Origin: Alphaproteobacteria bacterium
GTDB lineage: Bacteria; Pseudomonadota; Alphaproteobacteria; UBA828
Direction of reading: 5' to 3'
Length of the DNA: 7,118 nt
Assembly (NCBI GenBank): GCA_018668475.1
Contig: JABJCZ010000170.1
Span: forward strand, 1 to 7,118
The position numbers and the translations under genes were made by a program. Positions 1 through 7,118 of this stretch are shown here, piece by piece. Below the pieces are notes generated by a model. The model saw only the letters and a program-made list of their open reading frames with translations. It did no database searches and was not told the origin of the DNA. Numbering within the stretch: the first letter of the stretch is position 1; every line of letters starts with the position of its first letter.

Positions 1-1
1 C

Positions 2-544
2 ACCAACGACATCGCCAAGGGGCTTTCGACGCCAGTGGCCAACGCCCAGCGCCTGAAGTGGTTCTTCGCCAATGCTATTGGCGGCGGATCCGGTGACCGC
101 GAAATGATTGAAGTGCCGCAGCTCGGTGAAAGCGACCCGGCATCGGCGCGCCAGGTCCAGCGCTCATTGCTGGCCGGTATCGTCCGCCCGCGCCTTGAAG
201 AAACCTTCGAGATGGTGCGCGATGTAATCGATCGCTCCGGCACCAGCGCCATTGCCGGTCGGCGGGTCGTATTGACCGGTGGCGCAAGTCAGCTCACCGG
301 CATCGCCGACCTTGCCAGTCAAATTCTGGACAAACAGGTACGCCTTGCCAAGCCCCTGCCCTTGCCCGGCCTTGCCGAGGCCGCCGCCGGCCCCGATTGC
401 GCCGCGGCTGCAGGGCTTCTGGTTTACGCAACACAAAAACACAGCGCGCCCAACGGGCGGTCTATGGACCGCCGGGCTCCGCCGCCCTGGATGGCGGACA
501 GCGCGCTGGGAAGGATCGGCCAATGGCTCCGCGACAACTTCTGA
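2..544 (+). CDS. ftsA: Cell division protein FtsA, C-terminal part (5' end outside window)
   Basis: The frame is already open at the window's left edge and ends at TGA 542-544, giving about 180 residues of a protein that is usually 400 or more. FtsA is an actin-like ATPase that binds the FtsZ tail and anchors the ring to the inner membrane. The sequence shows the family's NDIAKGLSTP segment near the left edge. It also shows the nucleotide-pocket motif VVLTGGASQLTG (window residues about 89-100, from base 266) and a final amphipathic helix, ALGRIGQWLRDNF (bases 503-541), matching the membrane-targeting sequence at the end of known FtsA proteins. A GTG at 35 lies inside the conserved domain, so it is not the start. 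A polar tail of about 25 residues separates the core from the helix. ftsZ follows 148 bases downstream. Identity is firm; only the N-terminal half is unseen. Confidence 0.95.
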   Translation, partial: TNDIAKGLSTPVANAQRLKWFFANAIGGGSGDREMIEVPQLGESDPASARQVQRSLLAGIVRPRLEETFEMVRDVIDRSGTSAIAGRRVVLTGGASQLTGIADLASQILDKQVRLAKPLPLPGLAEAAAGPDCAAAAGLLVYATQKHSAPNGRSMDRRAPPPWMADSALGRIGQWLRDNF

Positions 545-604
545 TGCTGGCATATGTCCAAGAACCGGCACGGGCGCGCGCAGTCTGCGGCACGACAACC
601 CGGC

Positions 605-625
605 CACCTGCTGCCGTTGCAGGTG
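605..625 (+). repeat. Perfect 7-bp inverted repeat in the ftsA-ftsZ gap
   Basis: CACCTGC (605-611) and GCAGGTG (619-625) are exact reverse complements around a 7-base spacer. No T-run follows, so it does not look like an intrinsic terminator. It lies 67 bases upstream of the ftsZ start. It could be a small RNA hairpin in an ftsAZ transcript or a dyad operator. The rest of 545-692 holds no gene and no promoter I would call. The repeat itself is certain; a function is not. Confidence 0.4.
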
Positions 626-682
626 AGCACGGGATCACGCTCGCGGGAGAATACGGCAATCACGCTTTCAATGACCCTTTCT

Positions 683-687
683 GGAGG
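683..687 (+). promoter_or_regulatory. Shine-Dalgarno of ftsZ
   Basis: GGAGG lies five bases before ATG 693 and is the best-matched ribosome binding site in the window. It fixes the ftsZ start and fits the high synthesis that FtsZ needs relative to FtsA. Confidence 0.85.
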
Positions 688-692
688 TTCTC

Positions 693-2516
693 ATGACCAT
701 CGACTTCAGGCCGCAACCGCTTGAGGAATCTAAGCCGCGCATAACCGTGTTCGGCGTCGGCGGCGCCGGCGGCAATGCAGTTAACAACATGATCAACGGT
801 AAGCTGGAGGGTGTGGATTTCGTTGTCGCGAACACGGATTCACAATCCCTGACCGGATCGCTCGCAGAGCATCGGGTACAGCTTGGCGTCAACATTACCA
901 ATGGTCTGGGCGCTGGCGCCCGGCCCGACATCGGCAAAGTCGCCGCAGAGGAAGCCGTTGACGACATTCAGCGCTACCTCGATGGCAACAACATGGTGTT
1001 CATTGCCGCGGGCATGGGCGGTGGCACCGGCACCGGAGCGGCGCCCGTCATTGCCCGGGCAGCTCGCGAACAGGGCATCCTGACGGTCGGCGTTGTGACC
1101 AAACCGTTCCAGTTTGAGGGTGTGCAACGCATGCGCCTTGCCGAGGCCGGCATTGAGGAATTGCAGGCCTATGTCGACACACTGATTGTCATTCCCAATC
1201 AGAATCTCTTCCTCATCGCCAACGAAAACACTGGCTTTGCCGATGCGTTCAATATGGCAGATGACGTGCTCCACGCGGGTGTGCGGGGCGTCACGGACCT
1301 GATGATCAGTCCAGGCTTGATCAACCTCGACTTCGCCGATATTCGCACTGTGATGGGCGAAATGGGCAAGGCCATGATGGGCACCGGCGAAGCCGAAGGT
1401 GACCAGCGGGCCCTTGAAGCCGCCGACAAGGCAATTCACAACCCGTTGCTCGACCATGCCTCGATCGAAGGGGCTCAGGGTGTCCTCATCAACATTACCG
1501 GCGGGGCCGATATGACCCTGCACGAGGTTGATGAAGCCGCGTCGCGGATTTGCCGTGAGGTCGACGAGAACGCCAACATCATCTTTGGCACGAGTATTGA
1601 TCAGGAGCTGGAAGGCGGCATGCGGGTCGCAGTGATCGCCACCGGTATTGATGCTGAATCAGTTCGCGAACCAGTGCCCGAAGTACCGGACAACGTCCAT
1701 GTGCTGGGAATTTCGGCAACCCGCTCCTCTGGTGCAGACACGACAGCCGAAAGCGAAGCGACAGAAACCGCTGATGCACCGGCTGAGCCAGCCATGACTG
1801 TTGATGCCCCGGCGGCATCAACGCCCGCCACATCCTCAACATCTGTGGCAACCACCACCGGGCTCACCGCGCCAACGGACAACACAGGTGACGCCGCTGG
1901 CCAGGTCGTGGCCGAGGCACCCGCCGAAAAAGTGCCTGCGGCGCCGGTTGGCAAGTCAGTATCCGCCGCTGTAGCTGGCGGCGTGACGGCCCGTTCAACA
2001 GTCGGCCCGTCCAAAGAGCCAGTGGCATCATCACCGGCGGCGCCAGCAGCACCGACGGCACCTGCGATGCCGGCAAAACCAACGGCAGAAACGCAACGCA
2101 AGGAAGCAGCGTTTATTCCGCGCGCACCGGTTCAACCTGGTGAAACCGCCCGTCGCGAGCCGGAAAAAGGCGCAAATACCATGGACGCCATGAGCGAGGC
2201 GGCTGTGGTCAACGCCGGACGGTCCACGAAAAAGCGTGCGCCCTCATTGTTTGAACGGATGACGGGCACCGGTCGTGCGCGCCAGAATGAGGACGAGGCG
2301 CCCGCGAAGACTGCTAGCACAGCAGCACGCCCACCGAGCAAAAAGGCAATGGCTGCTCCAGCGCCAAAGGCGGAGGTCTCCAGCCCGCCAGCGACGCGGG
2401 AACCGACCCTCGACATGGCCGCAAAACAGCCCGCAACGCCCGTTGCGAGTACGCCAGCAAGCGATGAAGAGGATCCGCTCGAAATCCCTGCATTTTTGCG
2501 TCGCCAGGCCAACTAG
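693..2516 (+). CDS. ftsZ: Cell division protein FtsZ, long-linker alphaproteobacterial type
   Basis: FtsZ is the bacterial tubulin homologue. It polymerises with GTP into the mid-cell ring that recruits the divisome. The 607-residue protein has the N-terminal GTP-binding loop [12 protein letters not shown] (21-32), the tubulin signature GGGTGTG (109-115) and the T7 catalytic loop NLDFAD (211-216), whose acidic residues hydrolyse GTP in the adjoining subunit. The globular core ends near residue 321. A low-complexity linker of about 270 residues, rich in Ala, Pro, Thr and Ser, follows (about 322-592). The protein ends with the acidic [17 protein letters not shown] peptide (591-607), the conserved tail that binds FtsA and other partners. 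E. coli FtsZ has 383 residues; the extra length is nearly all linker, as is common in Alphaproteobacteria. Two more patterned islands sit in the linker, at 471-484 and 516-530. All catalytic motifs are intact. The ATG at 693 has a strong ribosome binding site. Confidence 0.98.
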   Translation: MTIDFRPQPLEESKPRITVFGVGGAGGNAVNNMINGKLEGVDFVVANTDSQSLTGSLAEHRVQLGVNITNGLGAGARPDIGKVAAEEAVDDIQRYLDGNNMVFIAAGMGGGTGTGAAPVIARAAREQGILTVGVVTKPFQFEGVQRMRLAEAGIEELQAYVDTLIVIPNQNLFLIANENTGFADAFNMADDVLHAGVRGVTDLMISPGLINLDFADIRTVMGEMGKAMMGTGEAEGDQRALEAADKAIHNPLLDHASIEGAQGVLINITGGADMTLHEVDEAASRICREVDENANIIFGTSIDQELEGGMRVAVIATGIDAESVREPVPEVPDNVHVLGISATRSSGADTTAESEATETADAPAEPAMTVDAPAASTPATSSTSVATTTGLTAPTDNTGDAAGQVVAEAPAEKVPAAPVGKSVSAAVAGGVTARSTVGPSKEPVASSPAAPAAPTAPAMPAKPTAETQRKEAAFIPRAPVQPGETARREPEKGANTMDAMSEAAVVNAGRSTKKRAPSLFERMTGTGRARQNEDEAPAKTASTAARPPSKKAMAAPAPKAEVSSPPATREPTLDMAAKQPATPVASTPASDEEDPLEIPAFLRRQAN

Positions 2517-2547
2517 GACTGGTATCCGCAGATATGCCGGAAAGGGC

Positions 2548-2598
2548 GTAACATTTTGTAACAAAGCGTGATTTGTGCGTTTCGGAGGGGGCTGTTAC
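2548..2598. repeat. GTAACA repeated sites between the ftsZ stop and its terminator
   Basis: GTAACA occurs at 2548-2553 and again at 2558-2563, exactly 10 bases apart, with the inverted form TGTTAC at 2593-2598 in the terminator loop. Tandem half-sites one helical turn apart are typical of OmpR/PhoB-family response regulators, but no regulator is encoded in the window. Treat this as a possible binding site only. Confidence 0.25.
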
Positions 2599-2621
2599 TA
2601 CCCCTCCGAAGCGCTCTTTTT
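2577..2621 (+). terminator. Strong intrinsic terminator after ftsZ
   Basis: A 14-bp stem pairs 2577-2590 (ending TTCGGAGGGG) with 2601-2614 (CCCCTCCGAAGCGC), with only one G-U pair. The loop is 10 bases and a T-rich tail, TCTTTTT, runs from 2615 to 2621. The stem starts about 60 bases after the ftsZ stop. This is the clearest terminator in the window. It implies that lpxC is mainly read from a promoter of its own downstream. Confidence 0.92.
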
Positions 2622-2646
2622 GTACGATTCGGTCAAAATTGGGCGG

Positions 2647-2681
2647 CCTGCCGACTAATTGCCTCTTTTTAGGGCGGCAGG
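2647..2681 (+). promoter_or_regulatory. Inverted repeat in the lpxC leader overlapping a possible ribosome binding site
   Basis: CCTGCCG (2647-2653) and CGGCAGG (2675-2681) are exact reverse complements around a 21-base spacer. The right arm overlaps the AGGAG (2679-2683) that would serve the small frame starting at 2687, so folding could hide it. The spacer contains a T-run (2666-2670). No convincing -35/-10 pair for lpxC is visible in 2622-2750, although the upstream terminator makes a promoter there likely. Function is inferred. Confidence 0.3.
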
Positions 2682-2686
2682 AGAAG

Positions 2687-2728
2687 ATGAGAAGGAACGG
2701 TCAGGCAGCTCCGGTTAGCGCTGTGTGA
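2687..2728 (+). CDS. Possible 13-residue leader peptide upstream of lpxC
   Basis: An AGGAG (2679-2683) lies just three bases before ATG 2687, which opens a 13-codon frame ending at TGA 2726-2728. The product would be MRRNGQAAPVSAV. Its second and third codons are AGA AGG, arginine codons the neighbouring genes seldom use. The stop is 22 bases before the lpxC GTG and lies between the arms of a short inverted repeat, GTTAG (2714-2718) and CTAAC (2731-2735). It could be a regulatory leader peptide for lpxC, but a frame this short can arise by chance and the spacing to AGGAG is tight. I recognise no family. Confidence 0.22.
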   Translation: MRRNGQAAPVSAV

Positions 2729-2750
2729 CACTAACGGAGTAGCAGGTAAC

Positions 2751-3689
2751 GTGACCAATCAGCGGCAAATTATCCAGCGGCAGACGACACTCAGAAAGCC
2801 CATTCATTGCGCCGGCGTCGGCGTGCATTCGAATGTTGGCGTGTCACTGACCATGCTGCCGGCTCCGGCTGATACCGGCATCCGTTTTCATCGCACGGAC
2901 CTTGGCGCAAATGCCGTTATTGCGGCGCACGCCGACAACGTGATTGATACGACATTATGCACCGTGCTCGGTGCCAAAGGATTTAGCGGCGCGCTGCGCG
3001 TGGCGACGGTAGAACACCTGATGGCTGCCCTCGCCGGCGCCGGCATTGACAACGCAACACTTGAAATTGACGGCCCGGAAGTGCCGGTCATGGACGGCAG
3101 CTCCGCGCCGTTTGTATTTTTGCTGGAATGCGCTGGCACGCAGATGCTGAACGCGCCACGGCGCGGCATTCAGGTGCTTGAGGAAATTCGCGTCGACGAG
3201 GGCAACCGGATGGCTCGCATTTTACCTGCGGACCGGTTTTCATTGTCCTGCACTATCGAGTTTGACCACGCGCTGATCGGCAACCAGTCCGTCGGGTTTG
3301 ACTATGATGGCAACTTCAGCAGCGAGCTGAGCCGCGCCCGGACCTTCTGCATGGAAGACGACGTGCTGAAAATGCGGGCCGCAGGCCTCGCCCTTGGTGG
3401 CTCGCTCGACAATGCAGTCGTTTTCAGCAATGACAGTGTGCTGAACGAAGGCGGCCTGCGCTATCAGGATGAGCCGGCCCGCCACAAGGCGCTGGACCTG
3501 TTCGGCGACTTGACGCTTGCCGGCGCGCCGATTATCGGCCGGGTGGAGACGTTCCGCGCTGGTCACGCAATGAACCATCGCTTGGTGACCGCCCTGCTTG
3601 AGAATACTGCCGCTTGGCGGATGGTCGACATGGTTGAGCATGACGTTCTTGAGGATATGCCCATCGCAGCCGCCGGTGGTGGCGCCTGA
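2751..3689 (+). CDS. lpxC: UDP-3-O-acyl-N-acetylglucosamine deacetylase LpxC
   Basis: LpxC is the zinc enzyme that removes the acetyl group from UDP-3-O-acyl-GlcNAc in the cytoplasm, the committed step of lipid A synthesis. The 312 residues align along their whole length with the family (E. coli 305). They include GVGVHS near 22-27, TVEHLMAALAG (86-96) with zinc ligand H89 and catalytic base E88, the DGSSAPFV segment (115-122), and SRARTF (194-199) with the substrate-contacting Thr. RHKALD (244-249) supplies zinc ligands H245 and D249, and GHAMNH (271-276) carries the catalytic His272. All key residues are present. GTG 2751 is chosen because no other start lies in frame upstream within the leader and the next Met would cut into the fold. 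GGAG at 2736-2739 is the likely ribosome binding site, at a rather long 11 bases. The C-terminus is a short Ala/Gly tail, AAAGGGA. Terminators lie on both sides, suggesting a single-gene unit. Confidence 0.97.
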   Translation: MTNQRQIIQRQTTLRKPIHCAGVGVHSNVGVSLTMLPAPADTGIRFHRTDLGANAVIAAHADNVIDTTLCTVLGAKGFSGALRVATVEHLMAALAGAGIDNATLEIDGPEVPVMDGSSAPFVFLLECAGTQMLNAPRRGIQVLEEIRVDEGNRMARILPADRFSLSCTIEFDHALIGNQSVGFDYDGNFSSELSRARTFCMEDDVLKMRAAGLALGGSLDNAVVFSNDSVLNEGGLRYQDEPARHKALDLFGDLTLAGAPIIGRVETFRAGHAMNHRLVTALLENTAAWRMVDMVEHDVLEDMPIAAAGGGA

Positions 3690-3757
3690 CCGGGCGGAAA
3701 CACTGTTTCTTCCTCCTGAAGACACGCCACAATCCATCGCAATAATATGCCTAGCCT

Positions 3758-3784
3758 CACCGGCATAGCTGGTGGCGGTTTTTT
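3758..3784 (+). terminator. Probable intrinsic terminator between lpxC and bamD
   Basis: CACCGGC (3758-3764) pairs with GCTGGTG (3768-3774), seven pairs with one G-U, around the three-base loop ATA. Four bases later comes a run of six Ts (3779-3784). The hairpin is shorter than the one after ftsZ and the T-run is not directly attached, so strength is uncertain. Its position 69 bases after the lpxC stop fits. Confidence 0.6.
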
Positions 3785-3788
3785 CACG

Positions 3789-3797
3789 TGATATAAT
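3789..3797 (+). promoter_or_regulatory. Extended -10 promoter for bamD
   Basis: TG-A-TATAAT is a perfect extended -10 element (TG 3789-3790, TATAAT 3792-3797). No good TTGACA stands 16-18 bases upstream, which extended -10 promoters can tolerate. Transcription would start near 3804 and give a leader of about 25 bases before ATG 3829. It begins only five bases after the T-run of the preceding terminator. It probably drives bamD-recN-ligA. Confidence 0.6.
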
Positions 3798-3828
3798 CAG
3801 TCAGTATATTGCCTGTCGTATCACTTTA

Positions 3829-4674
3829 ATGGCCAAAACTTTGCTCCAGACCCTGACCTTTCTGCCTCGCGCCACAATCCGGCCAGCTCTCCTATTGATT
3901 GCTGTGCTGGCACTGGCTGCCTGCTCCACGACCGACGAAGATGCCTATGTAGAACGCCCTGTAGAGAACATCTATAACGGGGCGATGGACCTCATGTTCG
4001 ACGGCAATTACCAGCTGGCAGCCCGGGAGTTTGATGAAGTCGAGCGTCAGCATCCCTATTCCACCTGGGCCAATCGGGCGCAGGTCATGGCCGCCTACAG
4101 CTACTATCAGGCAAACGCCTACGACGAGGCCATCATCGCTGCCGAACGCTTTGTTGAGCTGCATCCCGGCCATGACGATGTGGCCTATGCCTATTACCTG
4201 ATCGCCATCTCCTACTACGAGCAGATTTCGGATATTGGCCGCGACCAGAAGATGACGTCGCTGGCCCTGACCTCGCTGGATGAGGTGGTTCGTCGCTTCC
4301 CCAGCTCAACCTACGCCCGCGACGCCCGGCTTAAGACCGATCTTGCCCGCGACCATCTCGCCGGCAAGGAGATGGCGGTGGGGCGCTATTATTTGACCCG
4401 CGACTACTACATTGCCGCCGTCAACCGATTCCGGATCGTTATCGAGCGCTACCAGACCACCAGCCATGTGCCAGAGGCATTGCACCGTCTGGTCGAGTCC
4501 TATTTGTCCCTCGGTGTGTATTCCGAAGCCCAGACGGCAGCGGCGGTGCTCGGCTACAACTACCCGGGCAGCGACTGGTATGCGGACTCCTATGCACTGC
4601 TGGCAGATGAAGACCTGCGCCCGGCACACGATGAGAAGTCGTGGATCGATCAGGCCTTCGATTCGGTCTTTTAG
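3829..4674 (+). CDS. bamD: Outer membrane protein assembly factor BamD (lipoprotein)
   Basis: BamD is an essential lipoprotein of the BAM complex. It sits on the inner face of the outer membrane and helps BamA fold beta-barrel proteins. From ATG 3829 the product has 281 residues. A short N-region is followed by a hydrophobic stretch (about 19-31) ending in the lipobox LAAC, with Cys32 as the lipidated residue. Ser and Thr after the Cys, with no Asp at +2, fit outer-membrane sorting. Five TPR-type helical pairs follow (roughly 45-77, 82-114, 118-160, 179-212, 215-247), with the family's HPYSTWA segment at 75-81. An in-frame GTG at 3772 would add 19 residues before the signal peptide, but it lies inside the terminator hairpin and upstream of the promoter, so ATG 3829 is preferred. 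No clear Shine-Dalgarno precedes this ATG. recN starts 24 bases after the TAG. Confidence 0.94.
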   Translation: MAKTLLQTLTFLPRATIRPALLLIAVLALAACSTTDEDAYVERPVENIYNGAMDLMFDGNYQLAAREFDEVERQHPYSTWANRAQVMAAYSYYQANAYDEAIIAAERFVELHPGHDDVAYAYYLIAISYYEQISDIGRDQKMTSLALTSLDEVVRRFPSSTYARDARLKTDLARDHLAGKEMAVGRYYLTRDYYIAAVNRFRIVIERYQTTSHVPEALHRLVESYLSLGVYSEAQTAAAVLGYNYPGSDWYADSYALLADEDLRPAHDEKSWIDQAFDSVF

Positions 4675-4698
4675 GGCCGGCACAGGACCACCCACGCG

Positions 4699-7118
<2,420 letters not shown>

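Noticed and set aside
634..666. 8-bp direct repeat ATCACGCT at 634-641 and 659-666
   Set aside because: One exact 8-mer repeat in a gap of about 150 bases is not far from chance, and nothing else marks it as an operator.
279..696. Plus-strand frames overlapping the end of ftsA and the ftsA-ftsZ gap (279-626 and 397-696)
   Set aside because: They begin inside conserved ftsA in other frames, their products look random and rich in Arg/Pro, and neither has a good ribosome binding site.
781..785. TTAAC resembling a CtrA half-site inside ftsZ
   Set aside because: It is a single half-site in coding sequence with no TTAA partner at the required spacing.
726..841. GANTC sites (726-730, 837-841, also 2626-2630), possible CcrM methylation targets near ftsZ and lpxC
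   Set aside because: CcrM sites are common in Alphaproteobacteria, and without a genome-wide expectation these few are not evidence of regulation.
840..1523. A 227-codon open frame on the minus strand across the ftsZ core
   Set aside because: It is wholly antisense to the conserved GTPase domain, has no recognisable domain and fits a codon-bias shadow in GC-rich DNA.
1601..2101. A 166-codon minus-strand frame opposite the FtsZ linker
   Set aside because: Its product is Ala/Val/Ser/Gly low-complexity, as expected from the complement of the Ala/Pro/Thr linker codons. No ribosome binding site or motif was seen.
3697..3709. GAAAC-ACT-GTTTC hairpin just after lpxC, considered as a terminator
   Set aside because: The stem is only five mostly A-T pairs and what follows is CT-rich rather than a T-run. 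The hairpin at 3758-3774 is better.
3772..3828. GTG start at 3772 giving a 300-residue BamD
   Set aside because: It lies within the terminator hairpin and upstream of the TGnTATAAT, and would put 19 extra residues before the signal peptide.

Overview
The window is a GC-rich, gene-dense stretch with every gene on the + strand. It reads as the lower end of an alphaproteobacterial dcw (division and cell wall) cluster: ftsA (3' part), ftsZ, lpxC, bamD, recN and ligA (5' part). Three things point to Alphaproteobacteria. The gene order continues from ftsZ into lpxC, bamD, recN and ligA, as I recall it from that class. FtsZ has a very long Ala/Pro/Thr-rich linker and ends in [10 protein letters not shown]. 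LigA carries the EPKIDGLS version of the ligase active site. I cannot name a genus from this alone.

Layout: FtsA ends at 544 with its membrane-binding helix. A 148-base gap follows, holding a small perfect inverted repeat, and then ftsZ (693-2516) with a good Shine-Dalgarno. A strong intrinsic terminator (2577-2621) closes the ftsA-ftsZ unit. Between it and the GTG start of lpxC (2751-3689) lies a leader with a possible 13-codon upstream reading frame and short inverted repeats. After lpxC, a second terminator-like hairpin (3758-3784) runs straight into an extended -10 promoter (3789-3797), which probably drives bamD from an ATG at 3829. bamD, recN and ligA are packed with gaps of 24 and 1 base and look like one transcription unit.

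Functions: FtsZ forms the cytokinetic ring and FtsA ties it to the membrane. LpxC commits precursor to lipid A synthesis, and BamD is a core lipoprotein of the machine that inserts outer-membrane beta-barrels. RecN and LigA belong to recombinational repair and DNA joining. The row therefore joins division, outer-membrane growth and DNA maintenance, but its terminators divide it into at least three units.

I found no mobile element, CRISPR array, RNA gene, phage gene or defence system. The window looks like a conserved housekeeping locus. The points worth a second look are small: the lpxC leader, the repeated GTAACA sites after ftsZ, the back-to-back terminator and promoter before bamD, and short islands in the FtsZ linker.
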